This document shows, piece by piece, positions 32,372-41,984 of a stretch of 64,000 bases of DNA. The translations under genes and the position numbers were made by a program. Below the pieces are notes generated by a model, which was not told where the DNA came from, made no database searches, and saw only the letters and a list, made by a program, of their open reading frames with translations. The stretch spans positions 445,374,837-445,438,836 of the forward strand of contig NC_053392.1 of NCBI RefSeq assembly GCF_905171765.1, written 5' to 3'. How positions within the stretch are numbered: the first letter of the stretch is position 1; every line of letters begins with the position of its first letter. Origin of the DNA: Bufo bufo (taxonomy: Eukaryota; Chordata; Amphibia; Anura; Bufonidae).

Positions 32372-33387
32372 AAGGGCTTTCCGAGTCGGTCCTGAGAACT
32401 TTGTCGCATTCCCGAGCAGAGTCTACAAAGAAGGTCTACTCCAGGATCATGAGAATCTTCGTGGCATGGTGTGATTCCAGACAGGTGGCGTCCGCAGATC
32501 CGCCCCTTCCTGCGATACTTCAATTTCTTCAAGATGGATTAGATAGAGGCCTATCTCCAGCTACCTTGAAGGTACAGGTTTATGCCATCTCGGCCTGTCT
32601 TAACAGGCCACATTCTCGGGACCCACTCATTAAACGCTTCCTGAAGGGAGCTGAAAGACTAAAGCCTACTATACTGAAACCTATCCCCCAGTGGGATCTT
32701 TCAGTAGTGCTCAGGGGGCTAGCATCTCCCCCCTTCGAGCCCTTGGAGGAGGTAAATTTCAAATTTTTGACTTTAAAGATGGTCTTTCTTCTGGCTATAG
32801 CTTCAGCCAAAAGAATTTCTGAATTGCAGGCTTTCTCTGCAATTCACCCGTACATTATTTTCCTACAGGATAGAGTACTCCTGAAGTTTTTACCCTACTT
32901 CAGGCCTAAGGTGCCTACTTTCCAGAACATCAATCAGGTAATCTCTTTACCAGTTTTGTTTACAGCCTCCTCCTCTGATACTCCAGCTAGAGACCCGCTG
33001 GATATTTCAAGATGCCTCCAGATCTATGTGGATAGATCTAGAGAGTTCAGGATAGATGAGAATTTTCTTATCCTGTTTGCCGGTAAGTCTAAAGGCCATA
33101 AAGCGTCTAAAGCTACCATTAGTCGCTGGATTAAGGAGGCCATTATGGAAGCTTTCGTCTCCCAATCCTTAGATCCTCCTGAGTTTGTGAGAGCCCATTC
33201 TACTAGGGCGGTCTCCACCTCGGTTGCGGAGAGAAGACTCCTCCCCTTAGAGTTGATCTGTAAGGCGGCCTCCTGGAGCTCTGAGTCAACCTTCATCTCC
33301 CATTATAGGATAGATGCTAGGATGGCAGAGTTTTCGGCTTTTGGGCAGACTGTTCTTAGTTCTGCCAGGCATGAGGACCCTCCCTAG
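32365..33387 (+). CDS. DIRS tyrosine recombinase
   Basis: This stretch is open in a frame that overlaps the RT frame from 31,645. The recombinase part starts near LSESVLRTLSHSRAESTKKV and ends at TAG 33,385-33,387. An N-terminal SAM-like core-binding domain comes first (KVYSRIMRIFVAWCDSRQ; LQFLQDGLDRGLSPATLKV). The catalytic domain has Arg in IASAKRISELQAF, the His-x-x-Arg motif in RAHSTRAVSTS and the nucleophile Tyr candidate in FISHYRID. In DIRS elements this enzyme integrates the circular cDNA without target duplication. I see no internal stop, so this domain may be intact although the element as a whole is dead. Confidence 0.85.
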   Translation, partial: NIEGLSESVLRTLSHSRAESTKKVYSRIMRIFVAWCDSRQVASADPPLPAILQFLQDGLDRGLSPATLKVQVYAISACLNRPHSRDPLIKRFLKGAERLKPTILKPIPQWDLSVVLRGLASPPFEPLEEVNFKFLTLKMVFLLAIASAKRISELQAFSAIHPYIIFLQDRVLLKFLPYFRPKVPTFQNINQVISLPVLFTASSSDTPARDPLDISRCLQIYVDRSREFRIDENFLILFAGKSKGHKASKATISRWIKEAIMEAFVSQSLDPPEFVRAHSTRAVSTSVAERRLLPLELICKAASWSSESTFISHYRIDARMAEFSAFGQTVLSSARHEDPP

Positions 33388-33394
33388 GGGATTC

Positions 33395-33490
33395 TTCTTG
33401 CTATCTCCCCATCTGTGCTGCTGGTAGGACGTAAGGGAATCGTTAATTTCTAACGATAATTTGTTTTCCCTTAGTCCTAACAGCAGCACA
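33395..33490 (+). repeat. DIRS internal complementary region
   Basis: CCCCATCTGTGCTGCTGGTA to ACGTAAGG is the complement of the element's left end. It is followed by TCGTTAATTTCTAACGATAA to CTTAGTCCTAA, the complement of its right end (33,655-33,696). Both end-specific tails meet here, which allows the linear cDNA ends to be aligned and ligated into a circle. Confidence 0.9.
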
Positions 33491-33532
33491 CAAATATCCC
33501 ACCCTAAATACATTATGCTTGTTAAAAACACG

Positions 33533-33696
33533 GTGTGCTGGGGGGTGATCTCCTCCCTTTCAGGGAGCTGAAGATCGTTTATTGGTTCTTTGGGCTCATT
33601 AAAATTCCGCCGGTCCTACCAGTCCACAGGGGCAGTTAACCCCATCTGTGCTGCTGTTAGGACTAAGGGAAAACAAATTATCGTTAGAAATTAACG
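33533..33696 (+). repeat. DIRS right inverted terminal repeat
   Basis: Complement of the left repeat, from AACACGGTGTGCTGGGGG to CTGCTGTTAGGAC. It has an extra outer tail AAGGGAAAACAAATTATCG to TTAACG that is absent on the left but present, inverted, in the internal complementary region. Confidence 0.85.
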
Positions 33697-34764
33697 ATTC
33701 TTTGTTCTGCAGCTTCAGAGGGATCTAAAATGTATAATTGTGCAAACTGTCTGTTTTCACCCTGTTGAGAATGCAGTGTTCCTGCTTTGTGACAAATCGA
33801 ACCATGGATTCGAAAACAGTATGGCCCATAGCCAGAAGGCGGACTAATGTTAGCTCCCATAGATGCAAATGCTAGAGCACTATTTATTGACCTTATATTT
33901 TGCATGAAATTTTTGCTGTAATGATGCTGACCCATCATGAGCTGCTGTATAAACAGATTTGTTCGAATTGGTTGAAGATTTACTTTTCCTTTTGAGCAAC
34001 ACTGTGTAAATTTTTGATCAGATGGTCTTTCTCCTTCAAAATGTTTTGCTTGACAAAAATTGCATATCTGATTTAAATCTCCACATGTGTGGGGTATAAT
34101 GTTACCCTCATTAATATTAACTATATCATTTATCATTGCCATTCTTTCTATTGTTGCCCGGGATTCGTTATTTTCCACTTGTTTACTTCGGGCCATTCTC
34201 TGTAATTGTGCTTGCCGCAAACATTGTAATTGTCGTTCTTCTGATGTAAGACTTGCTCTCCTCGCTTTTTCTCTTTCAGCATGTCTCTTACGTTTTTGTC
34301 TTTCTCTTATATCATTTATCCTCTCCTGTGTGGCTGTTGATGAATGTGTTGTGTCTGTTTGTAGATCTGTTATCCTGCCTCTTTTTATTGCTTGTTGCTG
34401 ACGTAGTGTTGCTCTCCTAGCTCTGTGCGCTTTCACATTTTTCTGACGCTCATTTTCCTTTTCTTCAATAGATCTATTTACTCGTCTTTGTCTTTCTCTT
34501 AGAGATTGTTTTTTACACTGATTTTCCTGTTCTTCTATAGATCTATTTGCTCTTCTGAATCTTTCTCTTTTAGCGTTTTTGTGACACTCATTTTCTTTTT
34601 CTTGAATTGATCTATTTGCTTGTTTTTTTCTTAGTTTTTCAGCCTTTCTTTTTTTTTGATTTTTACTTGCTGACTTGACTGTTTCTCCAGGAAAATTTGG
34701 TTATGTAGGGTTTCATTGTCTGTGTCTTTTGTCCTACTTGATGTGTCCTTTTTTTTGGGTGGCA
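33697..34764 (-). pseudogene. Helitron Rep/helicase, N-terminal segment
   Basis: The likely start at 34,764 reads MPPKKKDTSSRTKDTDNE, followed by lysine- and arginine-rich repeats (RSIEEQENQ and RSIEEKENERQKN units). One stop stands near 34,640. A long open part from 34,436 then holds a Cys/His motif CNFCQAKHFEGERP...CCSKGKV and YGPYCFRIHGSICHKAG...LYILDPSEAAEQR. It ends at the DIRS junction. These are the zinc-finger-like N-terminal and pre-Rep regions of vertebrate Helitron proteins. The repeat-rich N terminus is variable between families. Confidence 0.85.
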
Positions 34765-34875
34765 TGTTGTTAGTAAAAAGTACAAGTAATATAGGCTTGT
34801 ACTTTTATAATTTTATAGTATTTTCTCTTACTGTAATACTGACTTATATGTAGCTGTAATATGCGTCACTGTCAC
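34765..34875 (-). other. Presumed Helitron 5' leader
   Basis: A/T-rich sequence upstream of the start codon on the minus strand, including AAGTACAAGCC and a near-inverted copy of it. I could not find the 5' TC terminus or a promoter with confidence. Confidence 0.3.
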
Positions 34876-36165
34876 TGACTTTTGGCTGTGACTGCAGGCA
34901 CTGTGACTGGTGGCTGATATGACTGCCACTGATTGGTAGTGCTGAGACCACTTGCACTGTGACTGGTGACTGATACAGCTGTCACTGACTGGTGGTGCTG
35001 AGACCACTGGCACTGTGACTGGTGGCTGATACGGCTGTCACTGACTGGTGGTGCTGAGGCCACTGGCACTGTGACTGGTGGCTGATACGGCTGGCACTGA
35101 CTGGTGCTGCTGAGACAACTGGCACTGTGACTGGTAGTGATGAGCGGCAGGGGTCATATTCGAATTCGCAATATTTCGCAAATATTTTGTAGAATATTCG
35201 TCGAAAATTCGTGATTTTTTTTAATTTGAAAAATCGGAAAGGTAATGATTGTGTAATATGCGAATTTTCGGAATTCAAATTTTCGGATTTGAATTTTTTA
35301 TTGCGAATTTTTCAACTTACAACTATTAGACAGAGAAGATTATAGCGCTATATTAGCTAAATTGCTCCATTCGATTTTTTCCGAATATTCTCTATATTGC
35401 TATAACTTAGTTTTTTCGAATATTCGTAATATTCTAAAACAAGAATATATAGCAATATAGCGAATATTAAAAAAAAACGAATATAGAGCAAAATTCGCAA
35501 ACACTACTACTCCTAAAGTCAAGTATATTGCAGCCTTCTTATTGGCCCACAAGCTAGAAGCAGTGAGGGATCATGTGTACTGATAAAAAAAAAAAATATC
35601 GAAAAAAATAAAAAATATCGGGAAAAAAAATTTAATATTCGAAATTACTAATATATATAACTATATTCGAAATATTCGCGAATTTTCGAAGTACCTATAT
35701 TCGCGATAAAAATTCGAAATTCGAATATTCGTGATCAACACTAGTGACTGGTGGCTGATACAGCTGGCACTGATTGGTGGTGCTAATACGGCGGGCACTG
35801 TGACTGGTGGCTGATAGAGCTGGCACTAACTGGTGGTGCAGAAACCACTGTCACTGTGACTGGTGGCTAATACGCTTGGCACTGACTGTTGATGCTGAGA
35901 CTGCTGTCACTGTGACTGGTGGGTGATATGGCTGGCACTGACTGCTGGCACTGACTGGTGGTGCTGAGACCACTGGCACTGTGACTGGTGGCTGATACAG
36001 CTCGCACTGACTGCTGGCACTGACTGGTGGTGCTGAGATGGCGGGCACTGTGACGGGTGGCTGATAGGGCTGGCACTGACTGCTGTTACTGTGACTGGTG
36101 GCAATGATTGATGGCTGGCAATTATTGCTGGCACTGATTGGTGGTGCTGGCTAATACTGCTGGCA
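34876..36165. repeat. 56-bp minisatellite, split by a MITE
   Basis: Units such as GTGACTGGTGGCTGATACGG followed by CTGTCACTGACTGGTGGTGC recur through 34,876-35,134 and again in 35,744-36,165. The period is about 56 bp, with shorter variants in the right part. A MITE at 35,135-35,743 splits the array. Open frames inside it are repeat artefacts. Confidence 0.85.
35135..35743. mobile_element. hAT-type MITE, family 2 (609 bp)
   Basis: Starts TAGTGATGAGCGGCAGGGG and ends GAATATTCGTGATCAACACTA. The termini TAGTG and CACTA are inverted. A perfect 8-bp duplication GTGACTGG flanks it (35,127-35,134 and 35,744-35,751). The interior is made of AATATTCG/CGAATATT motifs that can pair widely. It is non-coding. 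A shorter relative lies at 53,518-53,915. Confidence 0.9.
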
Positions 36166-36565
36166 GCAGCTGCAGTGTGTATCTGAGAGCAAGTTCTGTC
36201 ACTGTGCATGTTATGGCGGTGCTTCGTATGCACTCTGCTTCTTATGCACTCTGCTCCAACTGACACCACACACCATAAGAGGCGGTTATTGGCCAGCGGC
36301 GCAGTTGTGGATATGGTGTGATTGGACGGCTCCATGCTGTGGGCGGTCCGTACAGCGTGTGGTGCGCCGTGTGTTTATTGGCTGGTGCAATTGTGGGCGG
36401 TCCGGGCGGTGACTTTGATTGGACGGCCGCGCTGCTGTGGGTTGTCCGGGCTGCATGTGATGCGCCGTGTTTTTATTGGCCGGGTGCGCGGTGCTTTGGG
36501 CGGTCCCTGCTGTGTGTGTAGTGTGTGCTGATTGGTTTGTGCGCCGCACATGCACACTTCACTAA
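36166..36565. repeat. GC-rich repeats with many CCAAT motifs
   Basis: Between 36,280 and 36,545 units built from GATTGGACGGC, GTGGGCGGTCCG and TTATTGGC recur irregularly every 60-80 bp. On the minus strand these give at least six CCAAT boxes with GC-rich boxes between them. The location upstream of the Helitron gene would suit a promoter for it. They could equally be a CpG-rich minisatellite. Confidence 0.5.
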
Positions 36566-36865
36566 GGCTACTTTCACACTGGCGTTTCAGGGTCCGCCTG
36601 TGAGATCCGTTTCAAGGCTCCAGTTTAGCCCCAATGCATTCTGAATGGATGCGGATCCATTCAAAATGCATCAGTTTGGCTCCGTCCCGCCTCCATTCCG
36701 CTCTGGAGGCGGACACCAAAATGCTGGCGGTGCGGAGCCGAACGGATCCGTCCTGACTTACAATGTAAGTCAATGGGGACGGATCCGTTTACATTGACAC
36801 AATATTGGTGCAATTGTAAACGGATCCGTCCCCCATTGACTTTCAATGTAAAGTCAGGAGTCCCT
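36566..36865. mobile_element. Foldback MITE with GGATCCGT repeats
   Basis: Begins AAGGCTACTTTCACACTGGC, an end common to hAT-like frog MITEs. It contains several inverted ACGGATCCGT and CAATGGGGACGGATCCG motifs that make a large foldback at 36,745-36,855. No open frame of interest. The right boundary is approximate. Confidence 0.6.
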
Positions 36866-37080
36866 ATTAATATACCATCGGATCAGAGTTTTCTCCAATC
36901 CGATGGTATATTTTAACTTGCAGCGTCCCCATCACCATGGGAACACCTCGATGTTAGAATATGCCATCGGATTTGAGTTAGATTGTGAAAACTCAGATCC
37001 GACAGTATATTCTAACACAGAGGCGTTCCCATAGTGATGGGGACGCTTTAAGTTAGAATATACTAAGAACTGTGTACATA
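36866..37080. repeat. Nested hairpins
   Basis: ATACCATCGGATCAGAG pairs with CTCCAATCCGATGGTAT. GTTAGAATATGCCATCGGAT pairs with ATCCGACAGTATATTCTAAC. GCGTCCCCATCACCATGGG pairs with CCCATAGTGATGGGGACGC. Together they can form a multi-branched foldback. It is probably a MITE or its remains. Confidence 0.65.
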
Positions 37081-37091
37081 ACTACCCCCTA

Positions 37092-37212
37092 CTGCCTGGC
37101 AGCACACGATCTCTTACAGAGGGCTGTGATCCGCACAATTAACCCCTCAGGTGCCGCACCTGAGGGGTTAATTGTGCAGATCTCAGACCCCTGATCGGGT
37201 GCTGCCAGGCAG
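37092..37212. repeat. Palindrome, about 120 bp
   Basis: The outer arms TGCCTGGCAGCAC and GTGCTGCCAGGCA enclose an inner, near-perfect palindrome around 37,150 (GCACAATTAACCCCTCAGGT and its complement). It is non-coding. Confidence 0.75.
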
Positions 37213-37229
37213 CAGGGGCCAGACCCCCC

Positions 37230-37405
37230 TCTGTCCCCAGTATTAAAAGCATCGGTGGCCAGTGCGGCCCCCCCTCCCTCCATCCCCAGTATTAAAAGCA
37301 TTGGTGGCCAGTGCGGCCCCCTCTCTCCCTCCCCAGTATTAAAAGCATTGGTGGCCAGTGCGACCCCCCCCTCCCTCCCCAGTATTAAAAGCATTGGTGG
37401 CAGTG
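37230..37405. repeat. Tandem repeat of about 47-50 bp
   Basis: Four copies of CCCCAGTATTAAAAGCATTG with GTGGCCAGTGCGGCCCCC, at about 37,235, 37,284, 37,331 and 37,377. Poly-C length differs between copies. The open frames across it are repeat artefacts. Confidence 0.8.
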
Positions 37406-37494
37406 GCCACAGGCTAACAACCCCCCCCCCCATCATTGGTAGCAGCAGAGCGGCATTTCTGATCAGAGTCCCAGTTTAATCGCTCTGGCTCCGA

Positions 37495-37545
37495 TCGGTT
37501 ACCATGGCAGCCAGGACGCTACTGCAGTCCTGGCTGCCATGGTTA
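37495..37545. repeat. Short palindrome
   Basis: TAACCATGGCAGCCAGGAC on one strand faces its complement across a small ACTGCAG-containing loop. A hairpin of about 22 bp per arm. Confidence 0.75.
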
Positions 37546-37609
37546 CTTAGCTTATACTTACATGCACTGTCTGTGGCCGGCCGGCGCTCCTCCTACTGGT
37601 AAGTGACAG

Positions 37610-37965
37610 GTGGAGCTAAAACGAAGATGGAAAGTTCACTAGAGACAGCTACGTTTTTAATTCGCTGTGCGATAATATTACTTTGCTTTTTTTTTATAAA
37701 TAAAATAATTATAATACTTGATAATTATTATAATTATTCTATTTATAAAAAAAAAGCAAAGTAATATAATCGCATAGCGAACTAAACACAGCTGTCTCTA
37801 TAGTCAACTTTCCTATTTGATTGCTAGAATTAGAGAAGTTGACGAATATGGAGCTAAAACGAAGATGGAGAATACTTTATTATCTTCGTTTTGAGGAATA
37901 TGACGAATACATTCGTCATATTCGTCATATTCGCTAATTCTAGATATCAAACCAATAGGAAAGTG
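37610..37965. repeat. AT-rich foldback region
   Basis: GAGACAGCTACGTTTTT...CTTTGCTTTTTTTTTATA at 37,640-37,700 pairs with the inverted copy at 37,738-37,800. Further hairpins (AAAACGAAGAT with ATCTTCGTTTT; ACGAATACATTCGT) follow. It is probably a foldback MITE. It is non-coding. Confidence 0.65.
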
Positions 37966-38009
37966 ACCTTAAGTTAAAATCGCAATACGCGATTATTTAA
38001 CCGCCTCCG

Positions 38010-38330
38010 GACCGCCTAACGCAGGATCGCGTTCTGGAGGCGGCAGCCCTGCGCACAGTCACGCATATATGCGTCATCTCGCGAGACGCGAGATTTCCTG
38101 TGAACGCGCTCACACAGGCGCGCGCGTTCACAGGATCGGAAGGTAAGCGAGTGGATCTCCAGCCTGCCAGCGGCGATCGTTCGCTGGCAGGCTGGAGATG
38201 TGATTTTTTTAACCCCTAACAGGTATATTAGATGCTGTTTTGATAACAGCGTCTAATATACCTGCTACCTGGTCCTCTGGTGGTCCCTTTTGTTTGGATC
38301 AACCACCAGAGGACACAGGCAGCTCAGTAA
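38010..38330. repeat. Subterminal palindromes
   Basis: Several consecutive hairpins: TCTCGCGAGACGCGAGA, CTGTGAACGCGC with GCGCGCGTTCACAG, ATCTCCAGCCTGCCAGC with GCTGGCAGGCTGGAGAT, and TATTAGATGCTGTTTTG with its complement. Dense hairpins near the end are typical of long foldback transposons. Confidence 0.75.
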
Positions 38331-38454
38331 TAAGTAGCACCAAACACCACTACACTACACCCCCCCTGTCACTTATTAACCCTTTATTAACCCCTGATCA
38401 CCCCTGATCACCCCATATAGACTCCCTGATCACCCCCCTGTCATTGATCACCCC

Positions 38455-39200
38455 CATGTAAGGCTCCATTCAGACATCCGTATGTTTTTTACGGATCCAC
38501 GGATACATGGATCGGATCCGCAAAACACATACGGACGTCTGAATGGAGCCTTACAGGGGGGTGATCAATGACAGGGGGTGATCATCCCATATAGACTCCC
38601 TGATCACCCCCCTGTCATTTATCACCCCCCTGTCATTGATCACCCCCCTGTAGGGCTCCATTTAGACGTCCGTATGTTTTTTACGGATCCACGGATACCT
38701 GGATCGGATCCGCAAAACACATACAGACGTTTGAATGGAGCCTTACAGGGGGGTGATAACTCCATATAGACTCCCTGATCACCCCCCTGTCATTGATCAC
38801 CCCCCTGTAAGGCTCCATTCAGACGTCCGTATGTTTTTTACGGATCCACGGATACATGGATCGGATCCGCAAAAACACATACGGACATCTGAATGGAGCC
38901 TTACAGGGGGGTGATCAATGACAGGGGGGTGATCACCCCATATAGACTCCCTGATCACCCCCCTGTCATTGATCACCCCCCTGTCATTGATCACCCCCCT
39001 GTAAGGCTCCATTCAGACGTCCGTATGTTTTTTACGGATCAACGGATAAATGGATCGGATCCGCAAAACACATACGGACATCTGAATGGAGCCTTACAAG
39101 GGGGAGATCAATGACAGGGGGGTGATCACCTCATATAGCCTCCCTGATCACCCCCCTGTCATTGATCACCCCCCTGTGAGGCTCCATTCAGACATTTTTT
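38455..39200. repeat. Tandem array of foldback units (four full, one partial)
   Basis: Each unit carries a palindrome of about 90 bp whose arms start GGCTCCATTCAGACGTCCGT and end with the complement. The centre is CCACGGATACATGGATC. Between palindromes runs CCCCCTGTCATTGATCACC. Units start near 38,460, 38,653, 38,811, 39,005 and 39,180. The palindrome itself looks like a hAT-type MITE that has been amplified in tandem. Confidence 0.85.
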
Positions 39201-40410
39201 TGGCCCAAGTTAGCGGAAATTATTATTTTTTTTCTTACAAAGTCTCATATTCCACTAACTTGTGTCCAAAAATAAAATCTCACATGAACTCACCATACCC
39301 CTCACGGAATCCAAATGCGTAAAATTTTTTAGACATTTATATTCCAGACTTCTTCTCACGCTTTAGGGCCCCTAAAATGCCAGGGCAGTATAAATACCCC
39401 ACATGTGACCCCATTTCGGAAAGAAGACACCCCAAGGTATTCTGTGAGGGGCATATTGAGTCCATAAAAGATTGAAATTTTTGTCCCAAGTTAGCGCAAA
39501 GGGAGACTTTGTGAGAAAAATAAAATAAAATCAATTTCCGCTAACTTGTGCCAAAAAAAAAAAATTCTATGAACTCGCCATGCCCCTCATTGAATACCTT
39601 GGGGTGTCTTCTTTCCAAAATGGGGTCACATGTGGGGTATTTATACTGCCCTGGCATTTTAGGGGCCCTAAAGCGTGAGAAGAAGTCTGGGATCCAAATG
39701 TCTAAAAATGCCCTCATAAAAGGAATGTGGGCCCCTTTGCGCATCTAGGCTGCAAAAAAGTGTCACACATCTGGTATCGCCGTACTCAGGAGAAGTTGAG
39801 CAATGTGTTTTGGGGTGTCATTTTACATATACCTATGGTGGGTGAGAGAAATATCTTGGCAAAAGACAACTTTTCCCATTTTTTTATACAAAGTTGGCAT
39901 TTGACCGAGATATTTATCTCACCCAGCATGGGTATATGTAAAATGACACCCCAAAGCACATTGCCCAACTTCTCCTGAGTACGGCAATACCAGATGTGTG
40001 ACACTTTTTTGCAGCCTAGGTGGGCAAAGGGGCCCACATTCCAAAGAGCACCTTTCGGATTTCACCGGCCATTTTTTACAGATTTTGATTTCAAACTACT
40101 TCTCACGCATTCAGGCCCCTAAAATGCCAGGGCAGTATAACTACCCCACAAGTGACCCCATTTTGGAAAGAAGACACCCCCAGGTATTTCGTGATGGGCA
40201 TAGTGAGTACATGGAAGTTTTTATTTTTTGTCACAAGTTAGTGGAATATGAGACTTTGTTAAAAAAAAATTAAAAAAATCATAATTTTCCGCTAACTTTT
40301 GACAAAAAATAAAAAATTCTAGGAACTCACCATGCCCCTCACAGAATACCTTGGGGTGTCTTCTTTCCAAACTGGGGTCACTTGTGTTGTAGTTATACTG
40401 CCCTGGCCCT
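39200..40410. repeat. Series of inverted repeat pairs
   Basis: Three foldbacks in a row. GGGGCCCTAAAATGCCAGGG-type sequence at 39,340-39,430 pairs with 39,600-39,700. 39,727-39,880 pairs with 39,884-40,037 around the centre at 39,882. 40,100-40,200 pairs with 40,330-40,410. The pairing makes mirrored open frames on both strands that I do not regard as genes. Confidence 0.8.
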
Positions 40411-41215
40411 CAGTGGAGGAAGGAGTCGTGCTAACTCCGAAACGCGTATGGTGTAGACAAGTCTCAACAGAAGGAAAGAAACCGCAACATAAGAAAGGAA
40501 ACCGCAACATCATTTGCGCATCTTAACTACAAATTTGCAGCCAATCTGGAAAGAAACGAAAGTCCTGCCGTGCAAAAAAGACACAAAGCAAAGGCGAATC
40601 TCAAGTAGGGCCAAATTTACATTGACCCTAGTTCACCAAACGGACTGTTTCTCCCCTTTTGTGCAAGTTTATTCAATGCAAGTGTACAACTCACGATAAA
40701 GTAGATTGGAGTTATAATCATCTGCGCTGACAACACGTGGGACGCCACGCTAAGCGCAACTATCCGAACACTTTACCGCCTCTACAAACAGTGAGTACTT
40801 GCTATATTGTATCACAGTGCAATAGTGGAGCTATAACTGTGAGACGAAGTTACCTCTATAAAAAGGAATGCTTGTACTTATACGCCAAGGACAGTTCATT
40901 GTTCCTATATTGAAAGATTAACGCATTCATACATTTTTTCCTTCTTGGAAGAATCGCATATCGCGGACCAATATAGTGACTGTTTTCTTATCCCGTATTC
41001 CAGCGATCCTACTAGAGACATTCACTACTAACAATCTGATGCATGACGTCATTAACCCTTAGTACTATCACATTCTATCTGTATTGATATATATTTATTC
41101 ATTTATTTATTTACAGTATAGATTTATGTATTTTAGATGTATTATTAATTTATCAGGTACCGTATGTATATTTAATAAATTGTTTTAACATAATACTGTG
41201 TAGTGGTCGATGTGA
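40405..41215 (+). mobile_element. Retroelement-like insertion with degenerate hammerhead-like motif
   Basis: This segment interrupts the inverted-repeat series. It opens with GAGGAAGGAGT, a 7-base loop, ACTCCGAAACGCGT (40,416-40,447). A 5-bp stem sits between a GAGGA box and GAAA, the layout of a hammerhead ribozyme core as found in Penelope-like elements. The expected CTGANGA box is altered at its first two positions. The rest is AT-rich, ending AATAAATTGTTTTAACATAA near 41,190. There is no coding domain. Assignment to Penelope-like elements is inference. Confidence 0.4.
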
Positions 41216-41235
41216 ACTAGATGTAGGTGTGCCCC

Positions 41236-41905
41236 TTTTATTCTATTTAAAACTCTATATTTATTGCCCTGACTCTGCGGTTTACAGAAACACCCGATAT
41301 GTGGTCGTACACCACTCTACGGCCCGACGTCAGGGCGTAGAGGGAAAGGAACGCCGTGTGGTTTTTGGAAGGCAGATTTCCCTGGACTGGTTTATTTACA
41401 CCATGTCCTATTTGAAGCCCCCTGATGCACCCCTAGAGTAGAAACTCCAAAAACGTGACCCCATTTTGGAAACTACGGGATAAGGTGGCAGTTTTTTTGG
41501 TACTATTTTAGGGTACATATGATTTTTGGTTGCTCTATATTACACTTTTTGTGAAGCAAAGTAACAAAAAATAGAAATTCTGAAATTTCATCTCCATTTG
41601 CCCTTGACTCTTGGGAACACTTAAAGGGTTAACAAAGTTAGTAAAATCAGTTTTGAATACCTTAAAGGGTGTAGTTTCTTAAATGGGGTCACTTTTTGGA
41701 GTTTCTACTCTAGGGGTGCATCAGGGGGGCTTCAAATGGGACATGGTGTCAAAAAACAAGTCCAGCAAAAACTGCCTTCCAAAATCCATATGGCATTCCT
41801 TTCCTTCTGCGCCCTGCTGTGTGCCCGTACAGAGGTTTACAACCACATATGGGGTATTTCTGTAAACTAAAGAAACAGGGCAATTAATATTGAGTTTTGT
41901 TTGGC
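41236..41905. repeat. Inverted repeat with arms of about 240 bp
   Basis: The left arm 41,236-41,480 (containing CTGATGCACCCCTAGAGTAG) matches the complement of 41,668-41,905, which contains TACTCTAGGGGTGCATCAGG. The spacer is about 190 bp. It is non-coding and belongs to the large TTAA-flanked element. Confidence 0.85.
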
Positions 41906-41984
41906 TGTTAACTCTTCCTTTGGTACGGGAAAAAATGGATTAAAATGGAAAATTTGCCAAAAAATACCTGTTTTGGCACAGTTT

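Larger units (their letters stand above)
29579..33696 (+). mobile_element. DIRS-type tyrosine-recombinase retrotransposon
   Basis: The ends are inverted repeats: the left (29,588-29,725, GTCCTACCAGCAGCACAGAT) is the complement of 33,533-33,676. Each end has a private outer tail. An internal complementary region at 33,395-33,490 joins the complement of the left end to the complement of the right end. This is the diagnostic DIRS architecture, used to close a circle before integration by the recombinase. It carries a partial gag, RT-RNase H and a tyrosine recombinase. No target duplication is seen, as expected. Only the bases ATTC occur at both host junctions (29,575-29,578 and 33,697-33,700). 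The host is the Helitron gene. Confidence 0.92.
15987..34764 (-). mobile_element. Helitron, minus strand, with three nested insertions
   Basis: The 3' terminus at 15,987 ends in CTAG and is followed by a host T. A hairpin stands 9 bases before it. The Rep/helicase gene runs leftward from 34,764 and is split by DIRS (29,579-33,696), hAT B (20,876-29,056) and Tc1 (16,519-18,060). Across each gap the homologous protein resumes, so these are later insertions into one element. The original copy without inserts was about 5 kb. The 5' TC end was not found. It should be followed on the plus strand by TACTTTTCAAATAG, the continuation of the interrupted 169-bp unit, but that string is not seen downstream. 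The right side therefore appears to have been rearranged. Confidence 0.85.

Noticed and set aside
37089..37479. Overlapping small frames in the CCCCAGTATTAAAAGC repeat
   Set aside because: Tandem-repeat artefacts on both strands with no domain.
39337..40037. Mirrored open frames of 65-83 codons on opposite strands
   Set aside because: They are the two arms of the same inverted repeats read on each strand.
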